This document shows positions 1 through 6,693 of a DNA stretch of 17,705 nt, one piece after another. Below the pieces are notes generated by a model. That model searched no databases and was not told the DNA's origin. It worked only from the letters and a program-made list of their open reading frames with translations. Both the position numbers and the translations under genes were made by a program. The stretch is from Treponema sp. UBA1233 (GTDB taxonomy: Bacteria; Spirochaetota; Spirochaetia; Treponematales; Treponemataceae). Location of the stretch: NCBI GenBank assembly GCA_002309305.1, contig DBWR01000002.1, positions 2,378 through 20,082 of the forward strand. The letters are read 5' to 3'. How positions within the stretch are numbered: position 1 is the first letter of the stretch; each line of letters begins with the position of its first letter.

Positions 1-357
1 TATGAGCTTGGTCAAATCTTTGATGTTGAATTAAATACGCGTGATGTTGTAATTCCCCATGCAAAAAAAATCCGTGAGCTTGGTGCAAGGAATGTACTTG
101 TTTCCCTTGCAGGCGAAGGTGCGGTGCTTGTGGACGAGCATGGAAATGTTTTTGAAAAGGCGGCCCCCAAGGGAAAGGTTTTGAATTCCGTTGGTGCGGG
201 GGATTCCATGGTGGCAGGCTTCATTTCCGAATACATCAAGACCTCAGACACCAAAAGGGCATTTTTGATGGGAATCAGTGCGGGCAGTGCCTCTGCGTTT
301 TGTGAAGGATTTGCTTCATGTGAAATGGTGAGTGAAATTTTTAATTCTTTTGACTGA
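1..357 (+). CDS. fruK: 1-phosphofructokinase, C-terminal part (5' end outside window)
   Basis: This is the last 118 codons of a PfkB-family sugar kinase (full FruK proteins are about 300-310 residues). It would phosphorylate fructose 1-phosphate to fructose 1,6-bisphosphate with ATP in the cytoplasm, after PTS uptake of fructose. The reading frame is open from base 1. The diagnostic PfkB signature NSVGAGDS is encoded at 184-207, with the catalytic-base Asp of GAGD at 202-204. Before it come the FruK-typical stretches IPHAKKIRELGA and VLVSLAGEGAV, and the PPKGKV-like element appears here as APKGKV. It ends with TGA at 355-357, only 3 bases before the end of the convergent hydrolase gene, and no terminator is visible between them. 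The main alternative is another 1-phosphosugar kinase such as tagatose-6-phosphate kinase (LacC), but the VEL and AKKIRELGA segments fit FruK better. The partner fru genes would lie upstream, outside the window. Confidence 0.88.
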   Translation, partial: YELGQIFDVELNTRDVVIPHAKKIRELGARNVLVSLAGEGAVLVDEHGNVFEKAAPKGKVLNSVGAGDSMVAGFISEYIKTSDTKRAFLMGISAGSASAFCEGFASCEMVSEIFNSFD

Positions 358-360
358 CAA

Positions 361-1194
361 TCACTCGTTAACTACCGGATCATAGCATTTACCACGACCA
401 AGAGCATTGGAAAGGAATCTGTCTGCTTCTCCAGACGCTTCTTCAATTAAATCTGTATCGATGTTGTGGCCACAATTTGAATAAATCACTAGCTTGCAGT
501 TGGGGAGCTGTTTGGCACTTCGCAGCATGAGGTCTGGTGTGCTTATCGGATCCTCCATGCCACCAATCATCAAAACTGGAATGTGAATCTGAGAAAGTTT
601 TTCGCAAAGGGTCTTTTCATTTTTGCATTTTAAGAGTGGGCGTCCATAGTCAATTTTTTTCTCACGCTCATCGGCTTCGGGTGCATTTCTGATTTTTTCT
701 TCACGCTCAAGTCTGCGCTCTGATCTTGCTTTATCATTGTCTATCGGAGGGTCAAAAGGTGGAGGTGCGTCTATGATTCCCTGCATCAACATCTGGCGGT
801 ATGACATAACTCCTTCATCCAGACTGTGAGGCCCAGGGACAACGGCAACAAATGCATTCACACGTTCAGGATGTCTGAGAACAAGATGCCATCCTACTCC
901 TGAACCATGAGAAGCACCCATGTAGGTAAACTTGTCCAGTCCCAGAGAATCGGCAAGGCATATCACGTCATCAGCGAAAACATCGTACCAATCCTCACCG
1001 TAATCTTCTTCAACATAATCTGACGGAGCAAACCCCCTTAAGGTAAGGCAGTAAACCTTGTAGCCCATCTTTGCCATGTATTGCTGCATTCCTTTGGGAT
1101 AAAAACCAACCTGTGCGGAAATAATCACACGATTACCGTTTCCATATTCATCGTAGTGGAGTTTGTATCCGTCTCTTGTGGTAATCTGTCCCAT
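361..1194 (-). CDS. Alpha/beta hydrolase, cytoplasmic, 277 aa
   Basis: Predicted serine hydrolase of the alpha/beta-hydrolase fold; the substrate is unknown. The nucleophile elbow is GASHG (Ser95), the acid is probably Asp215 in GGMEDP, and the catalytic His is His243 in NCGHN, so the triad is complete and in the usual order. Between strand regions there is a highly charged lid-like insert at about residues 150-185, rich in Arg, Glu and Lys. There is no signal peptide or membrane segment. The frame could open at a TTG at 1210-1212, but the ATG at 1192-1194 is chosen because a strong Shine-Dalgarno sequence (GGAGGAGG, complement of 1200-1207) lies 5 bases before it. It is the last gene of a minus-strand operon, 39 bases after the lipoprotein gene. 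It could be an esterase, a prolyl-iminopeptidase-like enzyme or a lactonase; sequence alone does not decide. Confidence 0.85.
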   Translation of the reverse strand: MGQITTRDGYKLHYDEYGNGNRVIISAQVGFYPKGMQQYMAKMGYKVYCLTLRGFAPSDYVEEDYGEDWYDVFADDVICLADSLGLDKFTYMGASHGSGVGWHLVLRHPERVNAFVAVVPGPHSLDEGVMSYRQMLMQGIIDAPPPFDPPIDNDKARSERRLEREEKIRNAPEADEREKKIDYGRPLLKCKNEKTLCEKLSQIHIPVLMIGGMEDPISTPDLMLRSAKQLPNCKLVIYSNCGHNIDTDLIEEASGEADRFLSNALGRGKCYDPVVNE

Positions 1195-1199
1195 GAAAT

Positions 1200-1207
1200 C
1201 CTCCTCC
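1200..1207 (-). promoter_or_regulatory. Ribosome binding site fixing the hydrolase start at 1194
   Basis: The minus strand reads GGAGGAGG followed by 5 bases and ATG. These bases would lie inside the coding region if the upstream TTG at 1210-1212 were used, so the site argues for the shorter protein. Confidence 0.8.
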
Positions 1208-1233
1208 AGCAAAATGACCTTGATATCTCAGGT

Positions 1234-1812
1234 TTACTTTAAGCGATATATCTGCGAGATGCTGCTTAGATCCATGTTCTTTGAAAGTGGCAGCTTTGAA
1301 CCGTTTTTGAACAGGGCATAGCTTTCGTCGATGACAGAGTTTCCGTCCAGATTTGTAACCTGAACAATCTTGTAATCATCAAATCTTGTGACCAAAACGT
1401 AAAGGGAGCCTGTATAAGTTATTTCCATCTTGGTTAAATCCGCGATTAGGGTTTCCCTTGTGTATGGTTCAGTTGTACTTCCTGCCTGCATTTCATAATC
1501 ACTGGGAAAAGAGACTTCCCATGCTAACTTGTCACTTCCGGGAGCTGTTATGTCAATTGATATGGTCTCAGGGATTATCATTTTGTACTTTGAATCTTCA
1601 TCAAGAGTCAAATCATCATATTTCCGCTCTGAAATCTTGTAAAGGCTTTCACCATCCAGGGCAAAATGTGCCTTATATGCGGAAACAAAACCATTGTCCC
1701 TCTTTGCCTTAATCAGATATTCAGGCTCAGCATTCTTTCCGGCACTAACACAGGACAAGAGGGAAATGCATGCGATACAGATAATGGCTGGCAGAAAAAA
1801 TTGCTTTTTCAT
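1234..1812 (-). CDS. Small predicted lipoprotein, 192 aa, unknown function
   Basis: Not recognised as a member of a named family. It begins with a lysine-containing n-region and a hydrophobic stretch ending in the lipobox LLSC, which predicts lipidation at Cys21 and attachment to a membrane. The mature part (about 172 residues) is rich in short alternating hydrophobic/polar segments that suggest beta strands, for example in the ITYTGSLYVLVTRF and YKIVQVTNL regions. No catalytic motif is visible. It starts 12 bases after the stop codon of the membrane-anchored hydrolase and ends 39 bases before the start of the second hydrolase, so the three genes are probably cotranscribed. The ribosome binding site is weak (a GGGA-like stretch), which may indicate translational coupling to the gene upstream. 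Its partner role with the hydrolases is inference from position only. Confidence 0.75.
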   Translation of the reverse strand: MKKQFFLPAIICIACISLLSCVSAGKNAEPEYLIKAKRDNGFVSAYKAHFALDGESLYKISERKYDDLTLDEDSKYKMIIPETISIDITAPGSDKLAWEVSFPSDYEMQAGSTTEPYTRETLIADLTKMEITYTGSLYVLVTRFDDYKIVQVTNLDGNSVIDESYALFKNGSKLPLSKNMDLSSISQIYRLK

Positions 1813-1824
1813 ATTATCCCAAAC

Positions 1825-2802
1825 TCACATGCCGCAGTTTTTCTTGAGGAAATTGAATGTGGTGTCAAAGTAGAGGTCGGGGTCGCGGAGGTAAGATTCA
1901 CCGTGGCCGGCTCCTGTTACAATGAGTTTTTCCTTTGTAGAATTGCAGGCATCGTAAACTTTGTCTATCATCTCCGTGTGGACGAATGTGTCGCTGTCTC
2001 CGTGGATGAACAGGACGGGAAGGTTGTTTTTTGCAATGGCCTTTAGGGAAGATGCTTCGCCAAAGGAATATCCCGCACGCACTTTAGAAATGCCACTTGC
2101 AACGTGCATGAGTGGGAAGGCCGGAAGATGATACAGATAGTGGATTTCATCGTCAAAGATGTCCCAAACGGAAGTGTAGCCGCAGTCTTCAACCAGGCCC
2201 TTTACGTTTGAAGGAAGCTGTTCCCCAGATGCCATCATTACCGTTGCACCACCCATTGAAATGCCGTGAAGCACAATCTTGATGTCACCGTATTGTTCAA
2301 TAAGATATTCTATCCAGTTTATGATGTCGTCCTTGTCCAGATAACCCATGCCCTTCCATTTGCCTTCGCTGTCTCCGTTTGCCCTCAGGTCAGGAAGAAG
2401 GATGTTGTATCCGTGCTGATAATACTGACAGGCGACGTTGTCCATGTAGTGACGGCCACCGTTATATCCGTGAATTGTAATTGCCCAATTGTTTGATTCC
2501 GGATTGATGAATACCTCGGAAGAAAGCTTGAGTCCGTCATCTGATTGAATAGAAACAAGGGTTGAAGGGGTTTCGTTGCGCCATGATTCAACCTGCTGCT
2601 TGAATGCCTCTCGGTTTGCGGCGATTATAGATTTATCCTGTTCGCTGAGTGAAGAAGCCGGTGAAACATTATTGGCTGAACCATCCTTGCGTGCCAGGGC
2701 AAAAGTCATAAGATAGTTTCCTGCAAAAATAAGTGCACCCAAAATCAAAACAAGAATGATCAGGGCTATGACTTTAATGCGACGTTTTGTTGTCTTTTTC
2801 AT
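1825..2802 (-). CDS. Membrane-anchored alpha/beta hydrolase, 325 aa
   Basis: Predicted serine hydrolase related to the YqkD/BAAT-like group of alpha/beta hydrolases. A basic N-terminus is followed by one hydrophobic segment at about residues 10-35 with no obvious cleavage site. The protein is therefore probably an inner-membrane anchored enzyme whose catalytic domain faces the periplasm. The oxyanion-side motif HGYNGG is at 111-116, the nucleophile elbow GISMGG carries Ser182, the likely acid is Asp271 in HGDSDTFV, and the His is His300 in GAGHGES. The motif LRANGDSEG at 139-147 is typical of this group. The start ATG is preceded by AGGAGT (complement of 2808-2813). It is the first gene of the minus-strand operon, with a promoter at 2823-2851. 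The natural substrate is unknown; an acyl ester or peptide-like bond are possibilities. Confidence 0.87.
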   Translation of the reverse strand: MKKTTKRRIKVIALIILVLILGALIFAGNYLMTFALARKDGSANNVSPASSLSEQDKSIIAANREAFKQQVESWRNETPSTLVSIQSDDGLKLSSEVFINPESNNWAITIHGYNGGRHYMDNVACQYYQHGYNILLPDLRANGDSEGKWKGMGYLDKDDIINWIEYLIEQYGDIKIVLHGISMGGATVMMASGEQLPSNVKGLVEDCGYTSVWDIFDDEIHYLYHLPAFPLMHVASGISKVRAGYSFGEASSLKAIAKNNLPVLFIHGDSDTFVHTEMIDKVYDACNSTKEKLIVTGAGHGESYLRDPDLYFDTTFNFLKKNCGM

Positions 2803-2822
2803 AATTAACTCCTATCATTCTA

Positions 2823-2851
2823 ATTTTAGCAAAAAACAAATAATATATCAA
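2823..2851 (-). promoter_or_regulatory. Promoter of the hydrolase operon
   Basis: On the minus strand, TTGATA (2846-2851) and TAAAAT (2823-2828) are separated by exactly 17 bases, a good sigma-70-type match (5/6 and 5/6). Transcription would start near 2816, giving a very short leader with the AGGAGT ribosome site at 2808-2813. Confidence 0.6.
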
Positions 2852-2896
2852 TAAAACGCATCTTCTTAACTCTTGTAAAAGAATGCCAAATATTTC

Positions 2897-2925
2897 TTCA
2901 TATAATCAAAAAATCATGATATAAT
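2897..2925 (+). promoter_or_regulatory. Promoter of the GH3 glycosidase gene
   Basis: TTCATA (2897-2902, 4/6 match) and a perfect TATAAT (2920-2925) are separated by 17 bases, with transcription expected near 2932 and the ATG at 2962. An AGGAGG ribosome site at 2952-2957 follows. The region 2803-2961 is AT-rich and holds this promoter back to back with that of the hydrolase operon; no operator dyad was recognised. Confidence 0.65.
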
Positions 2926-2961
2926 TCTTACATTCAGTTTACAGCTTATTCAGGAGGAACT

Positions 2962-5052
2962 ATGTCAAAGTTAAGCGAAGAACGTACTCAAGAAATAAAT
3001 GCGCTGATTTCCGAAATGACCCTGGAAGAAAAAGTAGGCCTCATGCTTCACGAAAGTATGGGAGTACAGCGACTCGGTATCGAACCCTACAATTGGTGGA
3101 ATGAATGTCTGCATGGTGTTGCACGCAATGGATCTGCCACAATCTTTCCTCAGACAATCGGGCTTGCAGCAACATTTGACACGGATCTTGTTCAAAAAGA
3201 ATATGAAGCTATCTCAGATGAAGCTAGAGCCAAATACAACGAAGCTCAAAAAGTCCATGACAACGGCCAATTTCGTGGACTAACCTTCTGGACACCGAAC
3301 ATCAATATTGCAAGAGACCCTCGCTGGGGACGTGCACAGGAAACATTTGGAGAAGATCCTTATTTAACTTCAAAAATGGGTAAAGCAGCCGTTCGTGGCT
3401 TACAGGGCGATGATCCTGACAATCTAAAGCTTGCCGCTTGCGCCAAACATTTTGCCGTTCACTCGGGACCAGAAGACACTAGGCATACCGCTGATGTTTG
3501 TCCAAGCAAAAAGGATTTATGGGAAACATATTTACCTGCATTTAAGGAACTTGTTGACGAAGGTGTGGAATCTGTCATGGGTGCATATCAGCGAGTATAT
3601 GGAGAACCTTGCAACGGAAGCAAATTTTTATTGGCTGATGTCCTACGTGGGAAATGGGGATTTAAAGGCCATGTAGTAAGTGACTGTTGGGCTGTTCGTG
3701 ACTTCCATGAAAACCACAAGGTTACAAAAACTCCTGAAGAATCAGCGGCACTTGCAATCAACAACGGCTGTGACTTGAACTGTGGATGCACATATCATGC
3801 CGCTATTGATGCAGTTCGCAAAGGTCTTTTATCTGAGGAAAAAGTCAATGAGTCAGTTTTCAGGCTTTTGATGACAAGGGCAAAACTTGGAATGGACAAA
3901 TCATGGGAAAAATCCAAGTGGGCCCATCTTTCCGCCGCAGACGTCAATACAAAAGAACATAGGGATCTTGCACGTAAAGTTGCACAGGATTCAATTGTCA
4001 TGCTCAAAAATGACAACAATCTTTTACCGCTAACAAAAGACAAGCAAATAAAAAAGATTCTTGTTATGGGACCAACAGCCACAAACATCAATTCTCTTAT
4101 TGGCAATTACTATGGTTTGAATTCAAAACTTGTTACCCTTCTAGAAGGAATAGCCGGAAAAATTGAATCTCGTCCTGAAATCACCTTGGATTATCATCCA
4201 GGAACAGGAATGTATCATGATAGCGCCCAGCGTGGTTGGACTGTTGGTATGGCACAGGCGGCAGATGTCGTTATCGCATGTTTCGGTTTGGATAACATGA
4301 TGGAAGGAGAAGAAGGAGATGCTGTTGAAACTCTTAGAGGAGACCGTGAAAAAATTGAACTTCCTGAACATCAACTTTCGTACCTTAGGGCTATAAAAGA
4401 AAGAGGAACCCCAGTAGTTTTGGTTCTTACTGGAGGTGAGGCAATAGCTTTCCCACGTGATATAGCCGATGCAGTTTTGTTTACATGGTACCCAGGAGAA
4501 GAAGGAGGAAATGCGGTTGCTGACATCATCTTTGGCGATGCTTCTCCAAGCGCACATCTTCCAGTTACTTTCCCGGAAAAAACAGAAGATCTTCCTGATT
4601 TTTCTGATTATAACATGAAGGGAAGGACATATCGTTATGCAACAAAGACCCCTCTGTTCCCCTTTGGATTTGGATTAACTTACACAAAATGGCAGTTCTC
4701 TAATCCCGAATGCAAAAAAGAATCTGATACTGTATCTCTATCTGTGACTGTTCAGAATATCGGTAATTCAGATGGTACTGAATGCATTCAAGTTTATGTG
4801 CAAAAGGATGAACGATATGATGACCAACCTCTTTATTCGCTTAGGGATTTTAAGAAAGTTCATGTGAAAAAAGGTGCAAGTGCTGTTGTTAAGTTTGAAC
4901 TTCCTCTCAAAGCGTTTGAAACAATTACACAAGACGGAGAAAGCATAATTCAAAACGGAACTTATACCGTGATTTTTGCCGATAGCGCCCCTGATCCTAT
5001 TTCTGTCAGCCTTGGCGCTACCGAGAATGTAAAAGCAAAAATTACAATCTAG
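2962..5052 (+). CDS. Family 3 glycoside hydrolase (beta-xylosidase or beta-glucosidase), cytoplasmic, 696 aa
   Basis: Retaining beta-glycosidase that would release terminal glucose or xylose from short oligosaccharides inside the cell. Domain order: GH3 TIM-barrel domain at about 10-320, GH3 C-terminal alpha/beta sandwich at about 345-575, and a fibronectin-III-like domain at about 590-690. The conserved KHFAVHSGPE is at 162-171. The nucleophile is Asp241 in VVSDCW, and the acid/base Glu is one of the Glu residues at 448-451 in the MEGEEGD segment. The substrate-pocket motifs NWWNECLHGVAR (44-55) and RDPRWGR (118-124) resemble those of bacterial beta-xylosidases and of glucosidases close to them, so xylo-oligosaccharides are a reasonable guess but unproven. 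No signal peptide is present, so it presumably acts on imported oligosaccharides. The gene stands alone with its own promoter. Its stop codon TAG (5050-5052) overlaps the stop of the convergent gene. Confidence 0.93.
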   Translation: MSKLSEERTQEINALISEMTLEEKVGLMLHESMGVQRLGIEPYNWWNECLHGVARNGSATIFPQTIGLAATFDTDLVQKEYEAISDEARAKYNEAQKVHDNGQFRGLTFWTPNINIARDPRWGRAQETFGEDPYLTSKMGKAAVRGLQGDDPDNLKLAACAKHFAVHSGPEDTRHTADVCPSKKDLWETYLPAFKELVDEGVESVMGAYQRVYGEPCNGSKFLLADVLRGKWGFKGHVVSDCWAVRDFHENHKVTKTPEESAALAINNGCDLNCGCTYHAAIDAVRKGLLSEEKVNESVFRLLMTRAKLGMDKSWEKSKWAHLSAADVNTKEHRDLARKVAQDSIVMLKNDNNLLPLTKDKQIKKILVMGPTATNINSLIGNYYGLNSKLVTLLEGIAGKIESRPEITLDYHPGTGMYHDSAQRGWTVGMAQAADVVIACFGLDNMMEGEEGDAVETLRGDREKIELPEHQLSYLRAIKERGTPVVLVLTGGEAIAFPRDIADAVLFTWYPGEEGGNAVADIIFGDASPSAHLPVTFPEKTEDLPDFSDYNMKGRTYRYATKTPLFPFGFGLTYTKWQFSNPECKKESDTVSLSVTVQNIGNSDGTECIQVYVQKDERYDDQPLYSLRDFKKVHVKKGASAVVKFELPLKAFETITQDGESIIQNGTYTVIFADSAPDPISVSLGATENVKAKITI

Positions 5053-6650
5053 TTCAATGACTTTAAAGTTTTGTTGACGTGTTCACCGTCAAAAGTGAGA
5101 CCCCATTCAACAAACTGGACTTTATTGTTTTTATCAATGTAAACGATCATTGGTAAGGCAATGGAGCCAGTTTGGGGCGTCAACTTTCTATATTCATCCA
5201 CAACTTTTGCCGAAGCATTATCTGTTGTATACGCAAATTGAATTTCTGTTTCTTCAAGATTCTTTTTGAACGCTGTCATTTCTTCCTTAGTTCTTCCTGA
5301 ATCATCATAGAAAATCAAGTCAACATCAGACATTTTCTTCCACTCAAGCGCCAGACTTTGCATCGTCCACAAAGCAGAGCTTGAATCTATCCTTGCACAA
5401 ACGATTATCTTTGCCTTACCATCCGCCTGGTTGTTCATCTTGCGTCCATCAGTCATCGTAAATGTGATGTCGGAAACATTATCTTTTTCCAAGCGAAGTG
5501 AATTATTCTGAAGCATTGACTTGAGTTTTGTCTTGCGCGTTGTTGCGTTTGCAGTGGCAAGTGTAACTGTCGGTACAAGATTCGTTACATTGGAAATTTC
5601 AGTTTCATGTGGAAAAGAAAAATCATTTTGTGTTTTATACCAGAGAATTGGATATAGTTTGTCTGTTCCTTTTGTTTTATATGCAACCATTACACCCTTA
5701 TTATCTTCGGGTTTTACTGTAATGTCTATTCCAGTTTTAAGTTGAGTCCATTTTCCATTTACTGAAATTTTCACATCCATATTGGCGGGAAAATCAAATC
5801 TGAAAACATAAGGTTGGTTTATCTTTAGAGCCTTTGACATGGAAATTTTTCTTGCCTTTATTCCCACCTTGGATGAGTCAGCAAAAGAACATGAAGGAAG
5901 TGATGCCTTTGGATGCTTCATGAAAAAATTATACACTTCCCGGCCTTCTATTCCTCCATACGTCAATACAGGATCCAGTGGTTCAAGTACTTTAAACTGT
6001 TCAAGTGTGATTGGTACATTCAAATACTGAAAAAGATCATTGTCTGGAAGATGTACGCTTGCCATTATGTATGGATCAACATCAAACCATAACGGATTGT
6101 ATGAAAAAACAAATTTATTTCCATTAACAATTCCTGCAGCCCATGTCGGATCCATTAGAATCTCTGTTGTTCCATTGTGTACTAAAAGCCAGACATGTCC
6201 GGCCAGGGCATCACCTACCTGATATGATGAACTTTTTGAAAGTCCTGAAACAATTTCACCATCAAGTCCAACACAACGAGCAAGTTTAAGATATAGATTG
6301 CAATAACCAGCTGCGATTCCAGAACGACGTTTCCAGACTCCATCAACAGTAAAAGAATCGGTGTCTTTCATTGTAATGTCATATGAGATGTTTTGTGCTA
6401 CCCAAGCAAATATGGCACGAGCTTTTTGGTAATCACCCGTAGATTTTGCACATATCTTTTTTGCCGCTTCCTCATAACTCATGTTAACTGGAATCTTTAG
6501 AGTTTTAACATATTCATCTATTGTCGTTAAATCTGTTCTCTTTGCAACTGTTGCCGAACTAAACATAAAGTCAGCATTGGTCTGTGCATAAACAGAGGCA
6601 ATTAAAAACAGCAGAACAAAAAGTATTCGGCTCTTTTTAGCAAAAAACAT
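5049..6650 (-). CDS. Exported transglutaminase-like protein with degenerate thioredoxin-like C-terminal domain, 533 aa
   Basis: Signal peptide at residues 1-22 (cleavage after VYA), so it acts in the periplasm or at the cell surface. A transglutaminase-core (transglutaminase/protease-like) domain spans about 60-200. Cys117 in AGYCNL (codon TGC at 6300-6302), His152 in AGHVWL and Asp167 in LMDPTW form the expected Cys/His/Asp triad, so it may be an active peptidase or transamidase. A beta-rich region follows at about 255-345. Residues about 412-533 look like a TlpA/thioredoxin fold with the cis-Pro region ALPMIVYIDKNNKV (498-511). At the place of the CXXC pair, however, the sequence is SSSA, so redox activity is not expected. 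AGGAGGA (complement of 6658-6664) lies 7 bases before the ATG. The gene is 43 bases after its paralogue and is the last gene of the block. Its substrate is unknown. Confidence 0.85.
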   Translation of the reverse strand: MFFAKKSRILFVLLFLIASVYAQTNADFMFSSATVAKRTDLTTIDEYVKTLKIPVNMSYEEAAKKICAKSTGDYQKARAIFAWVAQNISYDITMKDTDSFTVDGVWKRRSGIAAGYCNLYLKLARCVGLDGEIVSGLSKSSSYQVGDALAGHVWLLVHNGTTEILMDPTWAAGIVNGNKFVFSYNPLWFDVDPYIMASVHLPDNDLFQYLNVPITLEQFKVLEPLDPVLTYGGIEGREVYNFFMKHPKASLPSCSFADSSKVGIKARKISMSKALKINQPYVFRFDFPANMDVKISVNGKWTQLKTGIDITVKPEDNKGVMVAYKTKGTDKLYPILWYKTQNDFSFPHETEISNVTNLVPTVTLATANATTRKTKLKSMLQNNSLRLEKDNVSDITFTMTDGRKMNNQADGKAKIIVCARIDSSSALWTMQSLALEWKKMSDVDLIFYDDSGRTKEEMTAFKKNLEETEIQFAYTTDNASAKVVDEYRKLTPQTGSIALPMIVYIDKNNKVQFVEWGLTFDGEHVNKTLKSLN

Positions 6651-6693
6651 AAAACAGTCCTCCTGTAAGAGTCCTAAATCCTACGTCTCTCTC

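Noticed and set aside
2901..2906. Second TATAAT as a promoter for the GH3 gene
   Set aside because: No reasonable -35 element lies 16-18 bases upstream, whereas the TATAAT at 2920-2925 has one.
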